Positions 36,605 to 44,667 of a stretch of DNA of 64,000 bases are shown piece after piece (position 1 is the stretch's first letter; every line of letters begins with the position of its first letter). The notes under the pieces were generated by a model. That model ran no database searches. It was not told the origin of the DNA and was given only the letters and a program-made list of their open reading frames with translations. The translations under genes were made by a program, and so were the position numbers. This DNA is from Psychroflexus torquis ATCC 700755 (GTDB lineage: Bacteria > Bacteroidota > Bacteroidia > Flavobacteriales > Flavobacteriaceae). The stretch is from contig NC_018721.1 in NCBI RefSeq assembly GCF_000153485.2, positions 1,612,001-1,676,000 of the forward strand, read 5' to 3'.

Positions 36605-38290
36605 TTATTGATAAACTTTTATGTAATCCACTTCCATTGTGCTTTCTGTGAATGCAGGATCTGCTGCACCACCAAAAGTACCACCCATTGCCACATTTAA
36701 AATTAAAAAGAATGGATTATTGAAGGGCGTCCCTGATGTATTTTCGAATTCATGATACACAACATCATTAACAGCAAATAAAATACGTTCTGCAGACCAC
36801 TCTACTGTGTAATTATTAAATTCTTGTGAAACTCCAGCTACAGTTGTTGATTCAGTAATAGCATTACCCCCAAAGTTACCTGGCAAGTGTAAAGAACCAT
36901 GAATCACATCTTGTTGATTTCCTCTATGCTCCATAATGTCAATTTCTCCAGTTTCAGGCCAGCCAACATCAGGGAAATTTTCTCCTAGCATCCAAATCGC
37001 TGGCCATGTCCCCCCTCCTTCAGGAAGTTTTGCTCTGACTTCTACTCTACCATATTCATAAGAAAAATTATTTAAAGTCGTCATACGTGTCGATGAAAAA
37101 TCAAACCCATTAGTAGGTTCTCTTTTAACTGTGATTTTCAAAACACCATCTTCAACAGTCACGTTATCTTCTGTATAATATTGTAATTCTTCGTTACCCC
37201 ATCCATTATCACCATTACCAATTTCGATATTCCAAATGTTTGGATCTGGAACACCATCTACATTAAATTCCTCTTCAAAGAGTAAATTTTCATATTCAGT
37301 TTCTAAGAGATTAGGTCCCCCATCACCTCCCTCTACAGATCCATCAGGATTGGTAGTGAATTTCTGATACCATGCTAAAGGTCCTCCTGGTGATCCAGAA
37401 ATTGCTCTGACGTAAAGGTAGCTTTCGCTAATTTCTAAAACTTCATAAGAACTTGTATTGATATAATAACCCATAAAGCCTCCATCTGTAACAGAGAATT
37501 GAGTTCCAGTACTCACTCCTTCTGGTAAGCCAGAGGTCGCTGAAGATAAACTTAAGGATTTTTCACCAGAAACATCAAAAGGTAAGCATTGATCATCTGG
37601 GCCACCACCACCACCAACAGTATTAAACTCAGCATTAAAAAATGTGACTCCTACCCCATCTGGATCTAGATTGAAGTGGTTAAATGACATTCCATTTGGT
37701 GCGTTTGCTATGGTAAAATTATCATCATAAAAGCATTGAGCTAACCCATTAGCAGGAGCTGCAAAGAAGTCTGGCGTTGAAGAATCAAGTGGACCAACTC
37801 CTAAGTGACCTGGCTCCTGAAAAGCAACATACCACGTTTTTGTAGCAACAGGGTCATTATTGTTATCTTCTGGAGGATTATCTCCAATAAGAAAGGCTCT
37901 AGTCGCGGGATCGTCAAATAAACTTAAAACAGTCACCTCTGAAGAAGTGCTGGTTTGAGTTCCTCCTTTACCAGAAGCTATGACCGTAACCGTGTACGTA
38001 TTTACTCCATTTAAATTAAAAGTATGCGAAATACTGCCATTGGTTTCTGGAGCTTCTTGGGTATCTCCAAAAATGTATTTGTAATTGATAGCATTATCAG
38101 CAGTGGCAGTAAATTCTACAGCACCACTTCCATCTCCAAATTCATTTTCTGTATCGGCATTAACTATAGAAAAGTCAATCTGTAAATTGGAAGGAGCTTC
38201 TGTAGTCCCGAACTGATTATCGTCATCTTGACAACTTATAATCAAAATGAAAGCTAATAAGCTTAAAGTAAAATACCTGTAATTTTTCAT
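36605..38290 (-). CDS. GH16 endo-beta-1,3-glucanase (laminarinase) with PKD domain, surface lipoprotein
   Basis: 561 residues. The lipoprotein signal ends IISC (Cys20) followed by QDDDN, a strong surface-export signal. A PKD-like domain covers about 35-122, a linker/binding region about 130-325, and the GH16 jelly roll about 335-561. The catalytic motif GEIDIMEHRG gives nucleophile E449 and acid/base E454, and the extra residue in the ExDxME form is typical of laminarinases. WPAIWMLG and the C-terminal MEVDYIKVYQ are also conserved. Its place between SusCD and GH3 supports endo-cleavage of beta-1,3-glucan outside the cell. Lichenin or mixed-linkage glucan remain possible substrates. Confidence 0.95.
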   Translation of the reverse strand: MKNYRYFTLSLLAFILIISCQDDDNQFGTTEAPSNLQIDFSIVNADTENEFGDGSGAVEFTATADNAINYKYIFGDTQEAPETNGSISHTFNLNGVNTYTVTVIASGKGGTQTSTSSEVTVLSLFDDPATRAFLIGDNPPEDNNNDPVATKTWYVAFQEPGHLGVGPLDSSTPDFFAAPANGLAQCFYDDNFTIANAPNGMSFNHFNLDPDGVGVTFFNAEFNTVGGGGGPDDQCLPFDVSGEKSLSLSSATSGLPEGVSTGTQFSVTDGGFMGYYINTSSYEVLEISESYLYVRAISGSPGGPLAWYQKFTTNPDGSVEGGDGGPNLLETEYENLLFEEEFNVDGVPDPNIWNIEIGNGDNGWGNEELQYYTEDNVTVEDGVLKITVKREPTNGFDFSSTRMTTLNNFSYEYGRVEVRAKLPEGGGTWPAIWMLGENFPDVGWPETGEIDIMEHRGNQQDVIHGSLHLPGNFGGNAITESTTVAGVSQEFNNYTVEWSAERILFAVNDVVYHEFENTSGTPFNNPFFLILNVAMGGTFGGAADPAFTESTMEVDYIKVYQ

Positions 38291-38301
38291 TTAAATATAT
38301 T

Positions 38302-39885
38302 TTAATTATAGAAGTAAAAGTTGTCTATATACACAGTAATGCTAGCATCATCTTCCACTAAATTATCAAAAATTAGCTGTGTGACTTGAGACCTATCCAT
38401 GTCAAAATCTGCTAAAGGAATATCTACACTAACCCATTGTCCTAAGCTTACATCACCAACCGAAGCTAAATCTTCCTGAAGTGGATCTAAAGCTGTATTG
38501 ACAAGTTTTATTCCGAGCCCTTGAGCATCTGGGGTCCAGTAGTCAAAATGCAAGTGAGTCATGGCTGTTAAATCTGTTGGATTATCATAATCTGTTACAA
38601 TACCCGTAAAATCGAGATCAAAATATCTTATTGTATTATTACCCTCAATTTGAACTTCTTCAAAACCTGAACCTGACCAAGGAGTAGGAAACTCAGTTGT
38701 TGTAATGGACGTGTATGTATCACTGTATATTGAAATCACATTTGCTGCATCCACAGTAGGCTCCGGGGCTGGTAATAGCGGTTCTGTAGGAGCATCGGTA
38801 TAAAAGTAGATATTATCGATGAAAACGGTAGATAGGTTACCTAAAGTATCAAATAACAATTGTGTGACTTGAGACCTGTCCATATCAAAATCATCTAGTG
38901 GGATATCAACACTCACCCATTCCCCAAGAACAATTGAACCAGCAGATTCAATATCTTCCTGAACTGGGTTTAAAGCGGTATTGACAAGTTTAAAGCTTAA
39001 CGCAGTAGCATCTGTAGACCAGTAATCAAAATGAACAAAATCCATGTTAGTTAAATTCGTTGGATTCTCATAGTCTGTAACGATACCTGTAAAAGCTAGG
39101 TTCGAATACTTGACAATATTATCGCCTTCCACTTGTATTTCTTCAAAACCAGTATTGGACCACTCAGTTGGAAATTCATTCACAGTAATAGGTGTATATG
39201 CATCACTATATATAGCAATAACATTAGGTGCAGGTGTTGTTGGTGTAGGAGCTGCCACTACGGGTTGTAGTACTTCAGTAACCTCAAAACCTTCTTCAAC
39301 AAATGTGGTTGATTCAGAAGAGGATCCACTCACAACTAAAGTAATTGTATAAAAGCCAACCTCTTGATAAGTGAAAGAAACAGTTTCTTCAATATTTCCA
39401 ATTAAAATTGAATCGTTTCCATCTTCTCCAAAATCGACTTCGAAACTAGACGCGAAATCAGCATTTACGGTAACGTTAACTGTTTTAGATTGTATATTAT
39501 CGTTTTCTATGACCACTTCTAGGTTTTCTGGGGGTAAAAACGAAATTTCTACAGGTTTAATAAGTTTAGTGGTTTTTCCCGAGACATTTAAGGCCACAAT
39601 GATCAAATCGAAATTTCCTTCTGAATAAATATGGGAGAACGTTTCTCCAGAGCTCAATGTATCTGAAACTGGACTTCCATCTCCATAATCAATAAAAAAA
39701 GTATTGGCATTTTCCGCTGAAGGAAGGACTTCTACATTTCCAGAATTGTCCTGAGATAACGTGACTTTAGCTTCCACATTAGAGGGTGCTGCTATAGACA
39801 CCTCTTGTAGGCCTTCATCCTCAGAGCATCCCACGGTGAACACTGTGATGATGCTAAGCCAAAGTATATAAATATGCTTTTTCAT
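38302..39885 (-). CDS. PKD-domain surface glycan-binding lipoprotein with duplicated C-terminal module
   Basis: 527 residues. The lipoprotein signal ends TVGC (Cys20) followed by SEDEG, an acidic surface-export signal. Two PKD-like domains (about 33-115 and 118-205) hold the rest away from the membrane. Two homologous modules of about 145 residues follow (221-364 and 381-527), each with NVI(A/S)IYSD, FTGIVTDY, HFDYW, GxWVSVDIPL and a final IDNxYFY. Their beta-sandwich look and aromatic residues suggest carbohydrate-binding modules. By position (SusC, SusD, this gene, GH16) it is the SusE/F-type glycan-binding protein. No catalytic motif is visible. Confidence 0.87.
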   Translation of the reverse strand: MKKHIYILWLSIITVFTVGCSEDEGLQEVSIAAPSNVEAKVTLSQDNSGNVEVLPSAENANTFFIDYGDGSPVSDTLSSGETFSHIYSEGNFDLIIVALNVSGKTTKLIKPVEISFLPPENLEVVIENDNIQSKTVNVTVNADFASSFEVDFGEDGNDSILIGNIEETVSFTYQEVGFYTITLVVSGSSSESTTFVEEGFEVTEVLQPVVAAPTPTTPAPNVIAIYSDAYTPITVNEFPTEWSNTGFEEIQVEGDNIVKYSNLAFTGIVTDYENPTNLTNMDFVHFDYWSTDATALSFKLVNTALNPVQEDIESAGSIVLGEWVSVDIPLDDFDMDRSQVTQLLFDTLGNLSTVFIDNIYFYTDAPTEPLLPAPEPTVDAANVISIYSDTYTSITTTEFPTPWSGSGFEEVQIEGNNTIRYFDLDFTGIVTDYDNPTDLTAMTHLHFDYWTPDAQGLGIKLVNTALDPLQEDLASVGDVSLGQWVSVDIPLADFDMDRSQVTQLIFDNLVEDDASITVYIDNFYFYN

Positions 39886-39895
39886 GTTTGTTTTT

Positions 39896-41383
39896 TTAGT
39901 AGTTAGGATTTTGTTCCCAATTGCCTTGAGAAAATTGAATTTCTTCTAGGGGTATTGGAAAAACTTCATTTTTCCCTGCTGTAAAGCCCTCTATTTGTTG
40001 AGCAGCTCTGCCCGTTCTTACCAAATCGAAAAAACGATGTCCCTCACCAACTAGCTCTAAGCGCCTTTGTCTGTATATTTCATCTGTAAGCTGACTTCCA
40101 GAAACATTTATATCTGGCAAGCCTGCTCTATTTCTAACTTGGTTCACGTAATCTAAAGCTAAAACATCATTGATGTTTCCTCTATTTAAGGCCTCTGCAG
40201 CCATCAGTAAAACATCTGCAAAACGTATAGCTCTATAATTATTAGGCTGTGTCAAATTAGGATCTCCAAGATTATCGTTTTGCCGAGGAATATATTTTCT
40301 ATTGTAATATCCTGTATGACCTGTTTGTGGGTCTTGATTTCCTATAGTAAAAGTTGCTCCAGTGTCTGCAGCCCAAGTTTCAATATCTAAAATACTTAGT
40401 TCTCTTCGTAAATCGTTTGTTTCAAAAGCATCAAACATTTCTTGTGTAGGCAAATTAAATCCGAAGCCAGATTCATAACGCGGTCCATCATACCCTCTTA
40501 CTCCACTAAATCCAACCATCACATTTCCTTCACTACACTGAAGACAACCAAATCCAGCACCTTCTGTACCTGTATATTGAATTTCAAATACAGCTTCAGC
40601 GCTATTTTCTGCTTCATATTCGAATAGATTTAAAACATCTTCTTCTGGTATGGTTCCATAAAGACGGAATCCTGAATTTACAACATCGTTAAGTTGAGCT
40701 GCTGCTAAGCCAAACTCATCCTGAAATAAGTGTACTTTGCCGAGTAAAGCCTGGGCAGAAGCTTTGGAGGCCCGTCCAACTTGAAGTGGTTGTGGGGATA
40801 AATTTAGAATTGCTAAACTCAAATCATTTTCAATGTAGGCATAAACATCTTCAACAGAAGCTCTTGGTATAGAAGTCTCTTCTCCTAATTCAAAACGCCC
40901 TTCTGGTTTAATGGGGATAGGTCCAAACCATTTCACTAATTCGAAATTGAAGTAAGCTCTTAAGAAGCGGACTTCAGCTATAATCTGTTCTTTTCCGTCA
41001 AAGTCTATCTTATCTTTATTTTCAATAATATAAGACGCTCTAAACACACCAGCGAAATTAAAATCCCAAACATTATCAATATCGTCATTTACAGGAGTAT
41101 GTATCATTCTGTCCACTTGCTGCCATCCTACAACATCTGTAGCACTTTCTCCTCCAGCATTGGCATTATCAGATGCTATTTCTCCAAGTATCACATTGAT
41201 GTATGTCGCTTGCAAAAGATCGTAAGCGCCTACTAGAGAATTTCGAAAATCGTCTTCCGTTTCAAAAAATGTTCCCGAAGTTAACTGAAAAGGAGGATCT
41301 ACATCTACAAAATCATCACTACAAGATACCAAAGCAAATGCTATTAAAATCAATACGCATTTATTATAAAAAGTGTTCATCAT
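39896..41383 (-). CDS. SusD/RagB-family nutrient-binding outer-membrane lipoprotein
   Basis: 495 residues from ATG 41383 (the next codon is also ATG). The lipoprotein signal ends ALVSC, followed by SDDFVD, a very close match to the flavobacterial surface-export consensus. The SusD fold is recognisable by TSGTFFETEDDF, the TPR helices (IIAEVRFLRAYFNFELVKWFG) and the C-terminal RRLELVGEGHRFFDLVRTG with FPIPLEEI. It binds glycan at the cell surface and closes over its SusC partner, encoded 10 bp upstream. Confidence 0.96.
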   Translation of the reverse strand: MMNTFYNKCVLILIAFALVSCSDDFVDVDPPFQLTSGTFFETEDDFRNSLVGAYDLLQATYINVILGEIASDNANAGGESATDVVGWQQVDRMIHTPVNDDIDNVWDFNFAGVFRASYIIENKDKIDFDGKEQIIAEVRFLRAYFNFELVKWFGPIPIKPEGRFELGEETSIPRASVEDVYAYIENDLSLAILNLSPQPLQVGRASKASAQALLGKVHLFQDEFGLAAAQLNDVVNSGFRLYGTIPEEDVLNLFEYEAENSAEAVFEIQYTGTEGAGFGCLQCSEGNVMVGFSGVRGYDGPRYESGFGFNLPTQEMFDAFETNDLRRELSILDIETWAADTGATFTIGNQDPQTGHTGYYNRKYIPRQNDNLGDPNLTQPNNYRAIRFADVLLMAAEALNRGNINDVLALDYVNQVRNRAGLPDINVSGSQLTDEIYRQRRLELVGEGHRFFDLVRTGRAAQQIEGFTAGKNEVFPIPLEEIQFSQGNWEQNPNY

Positions 41384-41392
41384 TGTTCTGTA

Positions 41393-44300
41393 TTAAAGTT
41401 TAACATTTAGTCCTAATGTATATGTTCTAGGAAGGGGGTAAAAGCCTAAGTCAATTCCACCTCCTATTGGAGCACCAGTAGATGCAGTTGGGTCGTAACC
41501 TGAGTATTCTGTAAATGTAAAAGCATTATCTACTTTTGCATAGATTTTTACAGAAGTGAGTCCTACAGTTTTTAAAGCCTCCGTTGGTAAAGAGTATCCA
41601 AAAGAGATGGTCTGGATCCTAAGGAAAGAACCATCTTCAACAAAATAGTCTGAGAATAATTTGTTTGCAGTTGCCCCTGCGGAAACTCTAGGCTCTGTAG
41701 AGGAAGTACCTGGCCCTGTCCAACGATCTAATCTGCGACTTAACATGTTCACATTAACTTGATCACGCTCAAAATTTCTTACAATTTCGCTACCAAGATT
41801 AGCAAATGAGTAGGCACTAAAATCAAAGTTTTTGTAATTGAAAGATAAATTAAAACCCATAGTAACGTCAGGAATAGGATCTCCAATATAGGTTCTATCA
41901 TCTTGGCTTATTGTCCCGTCACCATTTACATCCACAAACCTTATATCACCAGGTCTTGCCGTTGCTCCAAGCAAAGCTTGAGAAGGATGTGCATCTACTT
42001 CAGCTTGGGACTGAAAAATCCCATCGGTTTTTAGACCATAAAAATAACCTATTGGTAGACCAACCTCCATTCTTGAGGGTGGAAGTTGTCCTACACTAAA
42101 CTGTCCACCTTCAAGAAATGGTGCTCCGTTTATTTGGGTAACTTCGTTATCTACAGTACTCAAATTATAATTCACACTAAAGGAGAAATCATCATTAACT
42201 TCTTTACTATAGTTTAAAGACAATTCAATACCCTTATTTACAACAGTACCTGCATTAATTGTAGGAGCTAAACTCCCTGGCGCGGAAGTTCCAAAAATAC
42301 CAGAGGTTGGTATACTAGGTATTAACAAATCCTCTCTTTCATTTCTATAATAATCGAATGTTACTCGTAAGTCCCTGTTTAAAAATTCAAGATCAAGTCC
42401 AAGGTCTAATTTTGTTGAAATTTCCCACTTGACGTTCGGATTAGCCAGAGGACCTAAAGCTTGGCCTTCTGTTAAACTTTGGTCTTCTCCAAAAACATAG
42501 GTCGCTTCGCCGTTGAGTCTTGAAAGAAAAAGAAAATTACCAATTTGATCATTTCCTAATTGACCGTAACTCCCTCTTAATTTTGCAAAATTTATAAAAT
42601 TATTAGTTCCTATAAAATCTTCTTCAGTCATAATCCAACCTGCAGTAACCGAAGGAAACCATGCAGAGGCATTATTTGGTCCAAAATTAGAAGAGGTATC
42701 ACGGCGTATAATCCCCGATAATAAATAGCGATCTAAATACGAAAACTCTACTCTACTGAAATAAGATAATCTCCTGAATTCGTTAACGAATGAACCATTG
42801 GTTTGATTATCTCCAACTCCAATAGCAGAATCTAAATCTGCAAACTGAAAGCTATTTCTAGGGACTCCTGTTCTAGAACCAAAAAGTCCCTCACCATGAG
42901 CTCTAAAAACTGTTGTTCCTAGTGTAAAGTTTACATCTAAATCGTCGAAGAACGTTTTTTCGATCGTATTAAATAAATCAAACGTATAATCGTAGAAATC
43001 TTGTTGGTTGAGATTGACTTGATTAAAGGGACGATTAAAAACCTTTCCATTACCAAAATTAAACTCTGGGAAGAACTCCCTATTGTTTAGTTTAGAAGAA
43101 TTGAATCCATATCTGGCAGTTAATTTAAAATCCTTGATATATTCCAATTCAGCTTTAAAAGAACCACTTAATCGATTGCTCTCAAAATCATTGAAGGTAT
43201 TATTAATTTGCGCTAGTGGGTTAACCACTTCGTTTCCCAAATCTATAGTTCCATCCAAATTATTCTGGTTCCGATTGATTACTGGGGCAATATTAATGGC
43301 GTTAAAAAGAACAGAGCCAAGTCCAAATGAATTTATGCCTTGAGATCTATTATTTGTAAAAAACACATTAGCACTCACATTTAAAAAATCCCTCACATCT
43401 GTGTTTATGGAGATGCTGGCTGTGGACCTCTTAAAATTAGATTTATCTGGAGCAACAATACCACCTTGGTCTAGGTGAGATGCGCTGAAGGAGTAATCTG
43501 TATTCTCAGACCCTCCTCTTATGGATACATTATTGCTAACAACTGTAGGAGTTTCAAAGACTTGATCTTGCCAATCTGTATTATTGTTAATTTGAGATAG
43601 ATTAGTAAATGGCAAATCCTGACCTGCGTTAGCATATTTTTCATTGGTCAGTAGCACATATTCATTGGCATTCAATAAAGACAATTCCCTTGTTGTTTCT
43701 TGTATGCCAACATAAGTATTATATGTTATCACTGCAGATTGATTTCTTTCTCCTCTCTTAGTTTCAATAAGAACAACCCCGTTGGCTCCTATGGAACCAT
43801 AAATGGCAGCTTGTGCATCTTTTAAAACTGTGATTGACTCAATATCCTGTGGATTAATGGAGTTTAAACCTCCGTCGTACTGGGCACCATTTAGGATAAT
43901 TAGTGGAGAACTATTTCCGTTGGTTGACACTCCTCTAATTCTAATATTAGATTCTGCCCCAGGCGCACCAGATTGAGGAGTTACAGTTACTCCTGCAGAA
44001 GTTCCCTGTAGTGCAGTTGCGGCATTGATAGGTTCAAGATCCTGTATTGATTCAGAGTTAACAGTAGAAATAGAACCCGTGATTTTTCGTTTACTACTCG
44101 AACCATATCCAATAACGACTACATCGTCTAAAGCTTCAGTATCTGCCTCTAGTTGGACTTCAAATTGGAATTTTCCTGCCACTTTCCTCTTTAAAGTTTT
44201 AAACCCCAAATAGGAAAATACAAGAGTTGCGTCCTCTTGGACGGAAGGCAATATAAAGTTACCGTCAAAATCTGTGGTTGTCCCTTGTGAAGTGCCTTCT

Positions 44301-44431
44301 ACAATGACATTCACCCCTAATAATGGCATCCCAGATTCTTTATCTGCCACACTGCCTTCAATATCTCTCACCTGCGAAAACAGACAAAGCGAAAAAAAGC
44401 AAAACGTCGATAACAAAAAATTTTTAATCAT
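41393..44431 (-). CDS. SusC/RagA-family TonB-dependent outer-membrane receptor
   Basis: 1012 residues. It has a signal peptide (ending LFSQ), an N-terminal carboxypeptidase-regulatory-like domain (about 20-100, PLLGVNVIVEGT and TTDFDGNF), then DVVVIGYGSSSKRKITG and the plug with IRGVSTNGNSSPL and ANGVVLIETKRG. The 22-strand barrel ends in FYPLPRTYTLGLNVKL with an aromatic-rich last strand. It imports oligosaccharides into the periplasm with TonB energy. The 236-bp region upstream carries four copies of a putative operator. It is the first gene of susC-susD-SGBP-GH16-GH3. Confidence 0.97.
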   Translation of the reverse strand: MIKNFLLSTFCFFSLCLFSQVRDIEGSVADKESGMPLLGVNVIVEGTSQGTTTDFDGNFILPSVQEDATLVFSYLGFKTLKRKVAGKFQFEVQLEADTEALDDVVVIGYGSSSKRKITGSISTVNSESIQDLEPINAATALQGTSAGVTVTPQSGAPGAESNIRIRGVSTNGNSSPLIILNGAQYDGGLNSINPQDIESITVLKDAQAAIYGSIGANGVVLIETKRGERNQSAVITYNTYVGIQETTRELSLLNANEYVLLTNEKYANAGQDLPFTNLSQINNNTDWQDQVFETPTVVSNNVSIRGGSENTDYSFSASHLDQGGIVAPDKSNFKRSTASISINTDVRDFLNVSANVFFTNNRSQGINSFGLGSVLFNAINIAPVINRNQNNLDGTIDLGNEVVNPLAQINNTFNDFESNRLSGSFKAELEYIKDFKLTARYGFNSSKLNNREFFPEFNFGNGKVFNRPFNQVNLNQQDFYDYTFDLFNTIEKTFFDDLDVNFTLGTTVFRAHGEGLFGSRTGVPRNSFQFADLDSAIGVGDNQTNGSFVNEFRRLSYFSRVEFSYLDRYLLSGIIRRDTSSNFGPNNASAWFPSVTAGWIMTEEDFIGTNNFINFAKLRGSYGQLGNDQIGNFLFLSRLNGEATYVFGEDQSLTEGQALGPLANPNVKWEISTKLDLGLDLEFLNRDLRVTFDYYRNEREDLLIPSIPTSGIFGTSAPGSLAPTINAGTVVNKGIELSLNYSKEVNDDFSFSVNYNLSTVDNEVTQINGAPFLEGGQFSVGQLPPSRMEVGLPIGYFYGLKTDGIFQSQAEVDAHPSQALLGATARPGDIRFVDVNGDGTISQDDRTYIGDPIPDVTMGFNLSFNYKNFDFSAYSFANLGSEIVRNFERDQVNVNMLSRRLDRWTGPGTSSTEPRVSAGATANKLFSDYFVEDGSFLRIQTISFGYSLPTEALKTVGLTSVKIYAKVDNAFTFTEYSGYDPTASTGAPIGGGIDLGFYPLPRTYTLGLNVKL

Positions 44432-44500
44432 ATCTGTTGTTTGTTTAAAGTAAATCTAACACTAAGTACGTCACAATTAGTTTTATAGGAATTACAAAAA

Positions 44501-44631
44501 AACTACAAGATGTTAAAATTCTGGATTTCTGAATTATAACACTACCTCATAGCCCATTTGTAGTAAGCTAAATAGAATTGTTAAATTTTTAACTACAACG
44601 TTATATTTGTGTTTTTTAAGCCTTTTGTAGT
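44501..44631. promoter_or_regulatory. Four-copy AACTACAA/TTTGTAGT operator array upstream of susC
   Basis: Two AACTACAA copies (44501-44508, 44591-44598) and two TTTGTAGT copies on the opposite strand (44557-44564, 44624-44631) lie between the regulator stop and the susC start. The last three are 33-34 bp apart, about three helical turns. The same 8-mer occurs at 48945-48952 before the MFS gene. It is probably the binding site of the locus regulator; no binding data. Confidence 0.5.
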
Positions 44632-44667
44632 GGTAATGTAGAGTTAAAATTAGCAATTGTATTGGTT

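Noticed and set aside
44432..44500. Search for a susC core promoter (TAnnTTTG)
   Set aside because: Only boxes with two mismatches are present, so no promoter is annotated; activator dependence is an equally good explanation.
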